From Amborella trichopoda (lineage: Eukaryota; Streptophyta; Magnoliopsida; Amborellales; Amborellaceae), in NCBI RefSeq assembly GCF_000471905.2, contig NW_006498608.1, forward strand, positions 3,976,395 through 4,040,394: a stretch of DNA of 64,000 nt. Direction: 5' to 3'. Shown here in pieces: positions 12,742 to 23,125 of the stretch. The notes under the pieces are model-generated. The model had not been told where the DNA came from. It worked only from the letters and a program-made list of their open reading frames with translations, and searched no databases. Made by a program: the position numbers and the translations under genes. Position 1 is the stretch's first letter. The number at the start of each line of letters is the position of its first letter.

Positions 12742-13130
12742 GGGTGTGGTTTGTATGGAGCCTTGGCTCTAGGCAATCAAATTAGAGCCTACTTTCAAAT
12801 AGTGTTGAGAAATGTAGTTTTAAGACTGGAAATCTTTACGATACCCTTAAAAATATTTTTTCATATTTATTTATAAAGTTTAAAGCTTCAAAAATAGGGA
12901 TAAACAAATCTACGAAAACTTGAAAATTTTAAAAATTAACAGTCTTAAAATGCATTACAAATGCACTATTTCCAAAACTTGAAATCTATTTTTTTCTTAT
13001 ATCCATACATCTTGATGCCAAGATGATCAATTTGAGGATATTTGGGCACCAAAACAACCTCTTCTGTGAAAGTTTTGAGGTAGACTAAAATTTGATTGTT
13101 TAGAGCCTCGGCTCTATAGAAACTTCTCCC
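12742..13130 (+). mobile_element. Group B MITE, 389 bp, perfect 9-bp target duplication
   Basis: Starts GGGTGTGGTTTGTATGGAGC and ends GAGCCTCGGCTCTATAGAAA followed by CTTCTCCC. The 9-mer TTTAATATT flanks it on both sides (12733-12741 and 13131-13139). Its terminal repeats are built on GAGCCNNGGCTCTANNCAATCAAAT, unlike group A (AAGGTTGCAA). The middle still follows the group A plan (TCTACGAAAACTTGAAAAT, ATGCACTATTTCC, CATCTTGATGCCAAGATGAT). It is non-coding. Confidence 0.88.
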
Positions 13131-13244
13131 TTTAATATTCTACGTATTTTGAACCATCCCAAATCAAGACCATGAGTTTTTTTTATGGGTATTTTGAAAT
13201 TAAATAAAAAATATTGATAAAGTCTTAAAGTATTTATTTTAGGA

Positions 13245-13495
13245 ATGCAGGCTTGACAATAAATATATTTTTTAAATATAAATTGATCCTAATTTTTAAA
13301 GAATATATAAGATTTGACATGGAGATCATAAATATGGAACAAAAAAAGTTGAAACCTAAAAATAATAATTATATTAAAAAAACATTAGGAGTGTTAGCTA
13401 CAATTGTTTTTAGATAGACCACCTACTTGCATCCATCTTATACCTATGGGCTTTATATTGTAAAAATGTGGTCTAAAATGAAACAATTTTCTTTT
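13245..13495 (+). repeat. Family D interspersed element
   Basis: Same sequence family as 63345-63600 and 42220-42905. It shares CAATAAATATATTTTTTAA, GACATGGAGATCATAAATAT, AATTGTTTTTAGATAGACCA, TTGCATCCATCTTATAC and TTGTAAAAATGTGGTC, in the same order and spacing. The ends are not resolved and no coding capacity is seen. Confidence 0.6.
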
Positions 13496-13499
13496 TCTT

Positions 13500-14840
13500 A
13501 TGGATAATTTGATATTTTATTAAATATTTTTTTAGATAATTCAATGGTGGGAATTGAGATTGAGATATAGCGATGTTAAACATCAGCGACTAAGAATCCC
13601 AAATTTTAAGCAATATACCCAACCAAAATTTTCCTAACAACTTTCTTAAAAAAGCCATGTTTTTTAACAAATTATCCCCCATACAAACAATTTAATTTTT
13701 TTTTAATGACAATACCCTTCCTTTGTATAACAAATTATTTTCGCTGGAAAGGGCGGTCAGGCATTTGAAAGAGGCGGTCGAGCCATTATTTTTCTAGAAT
13801 GGGCAATCCGACGTTGGGGTATGATGCTATTAGAGAAAGGGGCATTCCGATTAAGTTTTGAAGCCACGGTACTAGCATTTTGAAGGAGCAATATTGCGTT
13901 TTTAAAAGGCGGTTAGCTTTTCGTTAAAAAAATAAACTTTTTGTATTAGGGATATTTGTGAGGAAAAACAGTTTTTGGGGGAAAGTTGCTTCCTAAAGCT
14001 AGGTCGGATAAATTGATTAAAAAGTCTTGAAAAAATACGGACTAAATACACAGATTTGTCTTGCGGGAGCACACAGTCGGCAATCGATAAAGAATCAAAC
14101 ATTTTCCCACCATAAGGCGCCAAAAGCCATACCCCTTTCTCCTGGTCTCTCACCGGAATCATCCCAGGGCCCACCTGTTGTAGCCCTCTCTCTCCAATGA
14201 AATCCAGCCACGTGTGATTTAGCCCGACCTTTTACCCACTATAGCCGGTAATCTGAACCGGTTTCCCGCCCCTTTGCCAGAGACAAAAACCCAGGTTCCT
14301 CTTAACCCAACCACGGTTTAACATAAACCCACTCGAGTTAACTTCTCCCCTTTAATGAAAAATAGCCAATTTTTTTCTTTTATTTCCCAAATTTTTCTTG
14401 GAGTTAATAGACCTCAAGCCTTTCCATTTTCGGACCTGTAATCATAAATGGGTTTCCAAGTTTTTGGGTGAGTGATTGATTGGGTTTCCTTTTTTGCGTT
14501 TCTGTTATCGGTTACTCTTCTACTTCGATTTAATGGCTAAATAGAGATTTGTTTTAAATGCCCATGATTCTCTCTGTCTCTCTACTTTTCTAGTCTTGTG
14601 TGTTTAGTATTTACTATACTTGATATACTTTGAAGAAGGTGTTTGTTTTTTTGTTCAGTTTATGGGTTGTCTTAGTTATTTGATCTCTCCATAGCTTAGA
14701 GCTATGGCTATATAAGAGTTTTGCAGCAATTGGGTTTTGGTTTTTTGTTTTGTTTTAGCAGGGGATCACTGTTTCAGTTTTCCGGAAGAGAAGAATTTTG
14801 GGTTTGAGAGGTTGCCGAGTAACGAGAGTGTGGGGACAAA
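13500..14840. other. Intergenic region and probable 5' region of the response-regulator gene
   Basis: No coding exon seen. From about 14150 the base composition becomes less AT-rich, with CT-rich stretches (14180-14200, 14565-14590) as is common before plant transcription starts. A TATATAA lies at 14709-14715, 126 bp before the start codon. A TTTTAGCAG at 14752-14760 could also be the acceptor of a leader intron, so the transcription start is not decided. Confidence 0.4.
14709..14715 (+). promoter_or_regulatory. Possible TATA box of the type-B ARR gene
   Basis: TATATAA 126 bp upstream of the ATG at 14841, giving a leader of roughly 95 bp if used. This rests on position and sequence only. An alternative is that this lies inside a leader intron ending at the TTTTAGCAG at 14752-14760. 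Confidence 0.3.
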
Positions 14841-17800
14841 ATGTTGCCGGAAAGTGGCCGGGAAAGTGGCCGGGAAAGTGATTTTCCGGCGGGGTTGAGG
14901 GTTCTTGCAGTTGATGACGATCCAACTTGCCTCAAGCTTTTGGAGGGTCTTCTTCGTAGGTGCGAATACAAAGGTCGTCTTTTTCCCCCTCCTCTCTCCC
15001 CCTCTCTCTCTCTCTCGTTGGAGTTATATTTTGGTTTCTTTGTTTTTGAATAAAATGTTATTTTTTGTTGTTTTGGTTAACTGCTTCATAGCTGGTTAAG
15101 AGAGTTTGATTCTTGTAAGACCACTGGAAATAAACCATTTAGAATCCCTAGGAATTTTAAACTTTTTGGTTTGCTTATAGTCTTTGGAATTTGTAGATTG
15201 GTTGATTTCCGATTAATCGACATAATTTGTTGGCTATTGAAGCGTTAATGGTTATTCCTATGGTTTGTAACTGCATCTGGAGCGAATTTATAGTACTACG
15301 GAAAATTATCTTTTCAACTTTAGTTTCATTAAGATTGATTGATTGTCTATAGTAGCTAGAATTCTTCTTATAACGTATATTGAATTCTCTGAAAATTGAA
15401 CTATGACTGGCCTATGTAGAGGTAAAAATATGGGGTTCTACAAGTTTTAAAAGGCCATTGATTGGCTTTTGCTGTTGCAGTTTAAAAGTTTGTCTTTTAA
15501 GATTCTTAGTATCAGGCTGCTGGTTTTTGCAGTTACCATAACTGGGCATGCTATTACGGCTCTGAAATTATTGAGGGAGAAGAAGGGTGAATTCGACTTG
15601 GTGATAAGTGATGTTCATATGCCGGACATGGACGGTTTCAAGCTTTTGGAGCTCGTGAAAATGGAAATGAATCTACCTGTTATCAGTATGTGCTGACTTT
15701 TGCTTACAGTAATTTTTCATTTGTTTCAGAAAAAGAAAAATCCATTTATTTTCTTCCAGCAAAACACTTCAGTCACACTTCAGTTGTAACTTGATATGAA
15801 TTATTTATTACCAGACTGATATCCATATTTTTGCAGTTTCTATCCTTGAATTATAAACTTTAAGCTCAGTTTACATGTAATTTTTGTTCTGTCTTGCTCA
15901 AGATAAATTCCTCAAATTGGACATTCACTGGAGTTTATGCATTTCACATGAATCATCTTTTGTATTCCTCTTAGAAAAAGTGCTCCAAACTTTGTAAGCA
16001 TTTGTAGCATGCCATGCATTACTTATTTTGAGAAAGACTTGAAAAAGAAAAATCATTATTGTCTTTGTATTCAGTGGTATCTGTAAATGGGGACACAAAT
16101 GCTGTGATGAAGGGCATAAATTGTGGGGCTCGTGACTATCTGCTGAAGCCTGTTCGGTTTGAGGTTCTGAAGAACATATGGCAGCATGTCATAAGGAAAG
16201 GGAAAATTGCTCATGGGGATTCTAACAACCATGGTGATGATGACAATAGGCGTAACTGTGGAATGGATGATTCTAAGGGTACTTCTACCATCAATGAAAT
16301 TGGATCTACCAAGAAACATACAGATCAAAACGAGAGAGAAGGTGATGAAGGGGATGATCATGATAGTGAAGATCCTTCAGCTCTAAAGAGGCCAAGGGTT
16401 ATTTGGACATCTGAGCTCCGGCAAAAATTTGAGGCAGCTGTTCACCATTTAGGCATTGAAAGTGAGTTTAGGCCCCATAAAATATTTGATGAATTCAAAT
16501 GCATATATGATTATATAAAGGAGTTTTATGTCTTGATTATGTCCTCTTTTGTGTATTGACTCAGAAGCTGTTCCTAAGAAGATACTGGACCTTATGAATG
16601 TTCCATGGCTAACTCGGGAAAACGTTGCAAGCCATCTGCAGGTTAGACCGTACTGCATGATAATTATTTTTTAGTCATAATATATGTTGGTGCTGATTTT
16701 CTGGCTATATGATTTAAATAAAGTGTATTAACTGGGCTGCGATTTGTTGATCCAATATTTTTGATTATAGCAATGACCTCAAATTCGCTTTGGAACTGGC
16801 TCTTGGGTAAAACATCATTTCTCTTCTTAATTTTAAATATTGGGAATATGATTGTGATGAAAAGGAAAGATGTGTAATATACACCCGTTAATTTTTCTCA
16901 TTTATCCAAATGTTCACACTTAGACTATTCACATTCACAGTTAAAAAAGATAAGAAAATGAAAACTGTTTACAACTTTAGTATAATATCAAACTAACTTA
17001 GGATCTATGCTCAAAATCACAAAATCTTAATTAAGAAAAAGAAGTTATAGTCGCCAATCAAAAAATAAAAGGAAAGAAAGTTTAAGTCGGGCAATAATAT
17101 ATAAACTAAATATGCTATCCCAATACTAGGGGTCATGGGATTTCATTAATTGCAGAAAATAAAAACTATTTAAAAGAAATCAATTGTAAAATATGTTATA
17201 TTCTTGTGGGTTTGTGCAACACGTGTCATTAGCTACTATATTTGGAATTCTTGAGTATATTACTACGCACATATATGTATATTGTAGAAGTATTTTTCTG
17301 AGTGAATTCTAAATAGGCCTTTCTTTTGCAGAAGTATAGGTTGTCTTTAAAAAAGAGAGGATCTATTCAGAGCCACCTATATGATATGTATTCCCCATTA
17401 AGGGGACATGGTTCATCCTATTTTTCCTTGGATTCGAATGGTGGGTTTGGTGGAAAAAGACATAATGGTGCCCTTATCTCTTTTGATGCACAAAATTCTT
17501 TGGATAGGTTTAACGGCTGCAGAGGTTTTGGAACAGATGGTTTTAATCCTTCACGGATTATTCAATTCAATTGCTCTCAAGATATGAGAAGTTTTGGAAG
17601 TTATATCAGAAGGCCTCAACGAATACCATTTCCTATAAACCAGCATGATAATGGGTTTCCGGCAATTATTGAATTAAATAAATTACAACAAATGCAAGAT
17701 CTTCCTGAATTTGGGGATAGTAATATTTCTATTGGCTCCACCGTTTATGTTCAACAACCACTTGCTTCTATAAGTAATTTTAGTGGTGACACTTTTACAT

Positions 17801-19499
17801 CTAACAGCTGTTGCATTCCAGATTTGTTAACCACTCCTTTCATGGGAAATGCACAGCAACAAGTCGAGTATGATGGCCTACAAGGTGATTCTTCTCCTTC
17901 TATAGTACTACCTATTAAGTGTATTCCAACATGTGATTCCATGCCAATACGTTCCTTTTTTTATTTGGTACCTGCCAACCCACATTCTTTTAAAACCCAT
18001 ATTGGTAGTGAAAGTTTGACTCAATCTCTGATTTTTTTTTTCCTTTTACTTGTATTTACTTTCAACTGTTCCTAGTAGAAACTGCTACCAGATTTCAATT
18101 CAAAATCTACTATTTTGATATTTAAGCCTAGAGAATGTAACTGTTGAGAAACCTACTCGACCTTGCTAAATACTAGCACTTTTTTTTGTAATGCAGGGAA
18201 TTCTGATAAAAACATTGCTTTCTATGATTCATGCGATTCCATGCAAAGTGGGCTTTTGTTAATTGGTAGTGCCCCAAGCCAGCAGTCTGCAGGTGCTTCT
18301 GTGATTGGTCTCGATTCATCACTTATAGAAGCAGGCTCCAGTATGCTTTTAAGTGGTTTTAGGGATAATGATGGTTTTTTGCCGGAGGAATCATTTGAAA
18401 GCCATAAAGAAAACAGTGGTGCCATAATTTCTCGGTCAATTGATAGTTTTTTACCGAGCCATGAATCTGTGCCCCCTTTAGGACAATCGAACCTTGGTGC
18501 CTGCCGTGCTAGTCTAGACAGAGAGATTACATTACTGCCAAATGAAGGAGTTTCAATGTTTTCAAAACCTGGCACCGGAGATCCAGTGATGGAAAGCAAC
18601 CATATGGACTTGACAAATAAATTTGCTGGGCCGTCGAGATTGCAAAGTGTGTTATACCCTTCTGATGGTGGAAATTCTTCCAATGTTCTCCTTGGCATGA
18701 TGCAGCCGGTGAGATGCCTTGTTTTCAGTTGATCCTGGTTATTGCATAAATTGTTTGCTTGTGTGTCATTGTGTTTGAACTTAGATTAGGTATTTCACCT
18801 TAATTTCATTTTGGTGATACGCTATTCTGGTGTCGAAGGTTTCTGGTGTCTAAGGTGTTGTGCTTACTGTGTTCATCTATAGATGCATGCACACTGGGGT
18901 AATTGGGTCTCTACATGGTATATGCACTTGTGTTCCTGAAAGTCTCATTGGATTTCACATTACCGGGCAGTTATATATTCTTCTGGGGAGGTGGTAGTCA
19001 TATACTCTTCTGAAGAGGTGTTCTTGCAAGTGAATTGTTTTTCTCAACCGATTGTTTGTTTTTTTTTTTTTTTGGGCAATCGTGTGTTGACTCTAGCTAG
19101 GAGGATTTGTATATAGGTTTCATGGAGCTTCATTTATGCATCTTAGAGATGGATTTGGGATCCAACAATTTTAGGGCTTGACAATCTATACCATGATGAA
19201 AATGAAAAAGAAAAGAAAAAAAAAATCGTCATCATCCGGTCTTTATACCAACTATTTGGAGTATGCTACACGAATCTTGTTCTGCCATTCTTCTCTTTCA
19301 AAGACTATACCCTTAGTGAGACTATAAGTATCGTATCACGTCTTACTACTTGCATCCACATCCATTTGGGATGATTTGATTCCGTCTTGTCTCTTTTTTT
19401 GTAATCATCATTATAATTGTATGGCTTTGTTGTTATTTGCAGGAGTATTCAGATAAGATATTTGATGATGTTTCTTACCCTCCAGGGGCTTGTGTATGA
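14841..19499 (+). CDS. Type-B two-component response regulator (ARR-B transcription factor)
   Basis: Seven exons, phases all compatible: 14841-14973, 15533-15685, 16075-16461, 16565-16641, 17332-17884, 18197-18708, 19443-19499 (TGA); about 623 aa. An N-terminal receiver domain shows [10 protein letters not shown] (acidic pocket Asp25-27), phospho-acceptor Asp71 in [11 protein letters not shown], Ser98 in MVSVNGD, and Lys120 in YLLKPVR. An acidic linker ([13 protein letters not shown]) precedes a GARP/Myb-like DNA-binding domain at about 199-258 ([41 protein letters not shown]). The C-terminal half is Gly/Ser/Gln-rich, as in activation regions of this family. Established role: nuclear output of the cytokinin His-Asp phosphorelay. 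The histidine usual in the first GARP helix (ELH) is Arg here. The exon 5 end is uncertain: a donor at 18005 (exon end 18004) also keeps frame. The small last exon is the least certain. Confidence 0.85.
14844..14890 (+). repeat. Short tandem repeat in the first ARR exon
   Basis: Three copies of GGAAAGTGGCCG-like 12-mers directly after the start codon. They give the peptide [10 protein letters not shown] ahead of the receiver domain. It is in frame, so copy number could change without a frameshift. Confidence 0.8.
19215..19330 (-). mobile_element. RTE-LINE 3' fragment in the last ARR intron
   Basis: On the minus strand the sequence reads [13 protein letters not shown]-like residues, then a stop and a GATGATGACG tail. 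This is the same 3' end as the plus-strand RTE copy at 30100-30700 ([12 protein letters not shown]). An A-rich stretch at 19199-19224 adjoins it. Only the final 100 bp or so are recognisable. Confidence 0.55.
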
Positions 19500-20740
19500 G
19501 TTTGGCTTATGATGTGCCCTTGGTCTGGGTAGTCAGGGTGGCGGACCTACAACGTGACATCAAGGGTTCCATTCCTCCCCTGTTAACATATGTCCAAAAA
19601 AGGAAATTTTACCGTCCTTGTAGAGAAAGATATTATGGTCCTTGAAGTGTCCATTTTGATGGTCCTTGAAGGAGTGTACCTTATGTAAATATTATTAATT
19701 GGAAGACCACACATGAGTCAGTTTTGTTATCCTTGGCTCGGCGTTCTCTGTTTTGCCATGTGTATTTTGTTTTTTTCAAAATTAAAGTGAGGCATTTGGT
19801 GTAATAGAGTAAAATGCCATGGTGAAGAATGAAAGGGATTATAACTACATGTTCTTGCTTGCTTTATCAACCCATTGAGAATGACTTCAATAATAGATCT
19901 CTAAGATACATTGCTAGAAGGATTTTTTTTGGGCTTAAGTGCTGTGTATCATCTTTTATTTAAAAAATATAAAAAAATTTATTTATTTTTTAAAAAAAAG
20001 TGATTTTGAATTCTAGAATATGTAGGTCTATTGTCCATCAAATGAATGGCCTGTGTCCATTGCAACTGAGACCTATTTTTTCCTCACTTTTGTTGGGAAT
20101 TCAAAGTAAAATTCTTTGATATTGATAGCAAAATTTGGTTTAGAGTGGCTCGCACTACAATATGGTTCGCTCGGCTAATAGACCTTTTCTCAGCTGAATT
20201 TGATAAGGATGGAAATACAAAAAGAAGAGGGATGAAAGAGGATATTATAAATTTATAATGTTTCTTATAATTTTGACTTTTTTTTTTAAAAAAACCTACA
20301 ATTGATCATCTCGACCTGATGCATGGATATTGAGGAAAAAAATTTTAATCTTTAAAAATATTGCATTTTGTAACACGGAATTCATTTTAAAAAATTTAAA
20401 GTGTTTATAGATATTCTTGATGACCGTCTATTTTTAAAATTTTAAAATTGAAAATTGCCGTATTAGAGAAGGTGTGGTTTTTTACTCTCACCTGGTCACT
20501 CCACCCTCTCTCTTATTCAAATTATTCAAAACCTCCTCTTGCTGAAACTGCTTAATACTAGAAACCTAATAATTGAGAACAAACATAAGTATTTCCCGAT
20601 GTTGTCGTCGGTTTGGTGAGAAAAATAAATTAATTTGGTGCTTCAGCCGATTTGGGGGTAGATTTTGGATTTTTTTATTAAATATAAATAAATTCAAATT
20701 TTATATATAAAGATATAAAAAAAAGTAAAAAATTAAAAAA
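19500..20740. other. 3' flank of the ARR gene, intergenic
   Basis: No exon supported. It presumably includes the ARR 3' UTR. A partial stretch around 20300-20470 resembles the internal blocks of the group A/B MITEs in reverse (CATCTCGACCTGATGCATGG, then ATTTTGTAACACGGAATTC), without identifiable ends. A run of A/T repeats lies at 19960-20000. Confidence 0.45.
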
Positions 20741-20756
20741 TATGTATATTTTTATA

Positions 20757-20880
20757 GAGATATTTTTTTGCTTGGGCCGAAGAGGCCAAAGCTTAAGCCA
20801 AATCTACCCGAAACATACCTGAATCTGATTGAAGCAGCTCGATTCCGATCAAAGCAGCAACACCAATATATAAAAAATAA
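20757..20880. repeat. Left copy of a diverged direct repeat flanking a TIR element
   Basis: Shares with 22264-22390 the order GCTTGGRCC, AAGAGGCYAAAGCTT, AATCTRCCCRAA, CTGAATCTGATY and GCARYACCAA. The two copies sit outside the element at 20928-22256. They may be a pre-existing tandem repeat into which the element inserted. The open frame at 20768-20992 is not convincing as a gene. Confidence 0.45.
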
Positions 20881-21313
20881 TGAAAAACTTAAAAATAAAT
20901 ATTCAAAAGTAAAAAATAAAAAACTTAGGGCTAGTTTGGATGTACCTAAAATTGGAATAATTTTGCGATTCTTATCAAAAAAATCTTGTTAAACCGACTT
21001 TGATTGTTTAGACAACTGCACATTTTTGTCATATTTTTAGATTGAAAAAAAAAAATTACATATCTAGGCAAAAATTGCCATCTTCAAGTTAGACTTTGGA
21101 ATTTTTTGGCTGGAGTCGCGTTTCTTGCGCCTCTCACTCTCTACCCCTCTTCCCTCTCCTTCCGGCTTTTCCCTCGTTTCCTCCAGCTCTCTCACATGCG
21201 CGAGAAGAAAACTCAAAGCTCTGCGCTCTTTCTCTCTCTCTTAAAAGCGCTTATCACCATCTTCCTCGTTTTGCCCTGATGGGACGTTACCATTTTTTGA
21301 AAGGTTCATAGCC

Positions 21314-21481
21314 ATGGTTGTGGAGGTGAAAGCTGAGAGCTGTAAGCAAACGGATTTCTATTCTAGGGCTCTTAGTGTTTCAGATTGGACATCCACAGGA
21401 ACCCTAGTCGCATTAGGGTTTAATGGAGGGTTGGATGCTCTTACGGTTTTGAGAAGTGGATTGCAGAGGGAGAGACTCTGA
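21314..21481 (+). pseudogene. Possible captured 5' gene fragment, 55 codons, unknown
   Basis: ATG after a CT-rich leader, 55 codons to TGA. The frame contains ALSVSDWTSTGTLVALGFNG, then runs into the local tandem repeat (VLRSGLQRERL). I recognise no domain. The leader-plus-ATG arrangement and the absence of further exons suggest the start of a gene moved by the surrounding TIR element. It could equally be a chance frame. Confidence 0.25.
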
Positions 21482-21865
21482 AATGCATGCATTTTACACG
21501 AAAAGTTAGGGTATTATACAAAGCGTTATGGAGGTGAGAGATATCCATCAATTTAGGGTTTTGAGAAAGAGTGGTCTGTAGAGAGAGATTGTGAAATACG
21601 GGGGGTTTATACATAGAAAATCAACGTCTTATAGATGTTATGAAGGTGAGAGACATCCATTAATTTAAAGTTCGAGAAAAAGTGGATTGCAGATGGAGAA
21701 ACTCTCCAGTACATGGTTATTGCATAGAAAGTTATGGCCTTGTCAAAGTAAACATTATCAAAAAAAAAAGACTAGGGCCTTGTAGAAGATATTATTGAGA
21801 GAGACAACCATTAACTTAGGGTTTTTAGAAAGAATGGATTGTAGAGAGAGAAACTGTTTGGATAC
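21415..21865. repeat. Minisatellite, about 112-bp unit, three to four diverged copies
   Basis: Recurring words TTTGAGAAAGWGTGGATTGC, AGAGAGASACTSTGAAATRC, GCATAGAAAGTTATGG and GGTGAGAGAYATCCATYAAT appear in the same order from 21447, 21560 and 21671, and in shorter form near 21822. The last spacing is longer (about 150 bp). It lies entirely inside the TIR element. Confidence 0.7.
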
Positions 21866-22263
21866 GAGTTCCTCTTTTTAGAGGGGCTTTTCGATGCTTC
21901 TCTATCAGAGCTTTTCGATGCTTCTCGATCAAAGCTTCTCAGATGGTGGACACACTTCCATGTTGCAAGTCTCTCTCTCATGATCTTTGAATTCCGACGA
22001 TTTTTTGCGTGAAAATGGCGAGATTTTGCCGGAAGTTATAATAACGGATTTGGGTCCTTTTCTGGTCGCGAAGATGGGGTATGGTTGATAGGGAACCAAG
22101 ATGGGTAAAAGGTTTTTTGATAAATCAATGAAATTAGAAGTCCAAACAGCCTACCAAGATAATACAATAAGATGACAATGTTTTTCAATTGAGATGGAAA
22201 CATTTGCATTTTTTTTTCGTTTTGAATATTTTTTTTCTTTGACATCCAAACTGGCCTATATAT

Positions 22264-22390
22264 TATATAGATATTCGTTTGCTTGGACCCAAGAGGCTAA
22301 AGCTTCAGTTGAATCTGCCCAAAGCAGGTTTGAATTTGACCAAGGCGGCCCTAAGTAGCCTGAATCTGATCAGAGTGGCAATACCAAGCT
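22264..22390. repeat. Right copy of the diverged direct repeat
   Basis: Counterpart of 20757-20880 immediately after the right terminus of the TIR element. About three quarters of the words align, with an extra 10 to 15 bp in this copy. Confidence 0.45.
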
Positions 22391-23125
22391 TTGTTTCGCT
22401 TCGGTCTAAGCCTAAAAATCGAAAGCTGTGACCTCTTTGACTGAAGCGAAGTGAATTTAATAATACTAGTATTTCCTTTTGAACCAAAGGGATTAAATAT
22501 ACTACTTTAAAAATTTGAGCAAATATGTCCGGCACGAGCAAAATGTCTATTGGCTCAAAAAATGTGCTTGGGAAGATCTTCTAGATTTAAAAATTTGAGA
22601 TACACTTATATATCATTAGATTTTTAGAAAAAAAAAAAACTAGATTTTGAGCTCGTAGATATTTTTATCAGAGCATACACTTTGAGACGTTATTTTTGTT
22701 TTTGAATTTTTTTTTGTTTTTTTGGGTATTTAGATTATAAAGAATACATCCAAACTTTGGTCCTCAACATAGACAAATGATAATATAGGATCTTCCCTCA
22801 TCCATGTGTGTAGGATCTCAATGGATCAATAGTAAAATTTGGCATGGATCTATAAAAAAGTCAAATCCGACATCCATACCACATTTTAAAGGTGATCTTT
22901 TGGAGTGCCTACATATATGGGTGGTACATGGGTGGGGGAAGGTCCTACGGGATCATTACTCGTGAAATTTTTGCCCTTGGGAGAAATGAACACTATGATC
23001 CCGTAGGAGCATGAAATCATTTGGCTAAAACATTTACAAATTCGTCGTCCGACGTATCGAAGCGTTTGCTTCCCGCTCCCTCGCATATCCACTCCCAGTG
23101 GTGGCTGTGTTTTGATAATGGGCCA
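22391..23125. other. Upstream region of the PPR-CBS gene
   Basis: No exon. It contains a perfect 14-bp inverted repeat (22943-22956 and 22995-23008), listed separately. The last 100 bp (23030-23125) have mixed composition and a TGGGCC word at 23119-23124, a site-II-type element common before plant organelle-protein genes. Here it touches the start codon, so its role is doubtful. Confidence 0.4.
22943..23008. repeat. Perfect 14-bp inverted repeat, 38-bp spacer
   Basis: TCCTACGGGATCAT (22943-22956) and ATGATCCCGTAGGA (22995-23008) are exact reverse complements. The spacer contains no further pairing that I can see. It ends 117 bp before the PPR-CBS start codon. It could be a tiny TIR remnant or a leader hairpin. 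Confidence 0.75.

Larger units (their letters stand above)
20928..22256. mobile_element. TIR-bounded element carrying gene-like leader and minisatellite
   Basis: The left end GGGCTAGTTTGGATGT is inverted at the right end as ACATCCAAACTGGCC. Inside, 21110-21250 is a CT-rich stretch like a plant 5' UTR. It is followed by ATG at 21314 with a 55-codon frame (stop at 21479-21481), beginning MVVEVKAESCKQTDFYSRAL. Then come three to four copies of a roughly 112-bp repeat (21415-21865). No transposase is visible, so it would be non-autonomous. The termini resemble those of several plant MITE superfamilies (GGSCNNGTTTGG). The flanks (CTTA / TATA) give no clear target duplication, so the class is open. 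I infer, without proof, that the leader is a captured host gene fragment. Confidence 0.5.

Noticed and set aside
18222-18698. Minus-strand frame of 158 codons
   Set aside because: It is the mirror of ARR exon 6 (18197-18708), which fits the gene by phase and splice sites.
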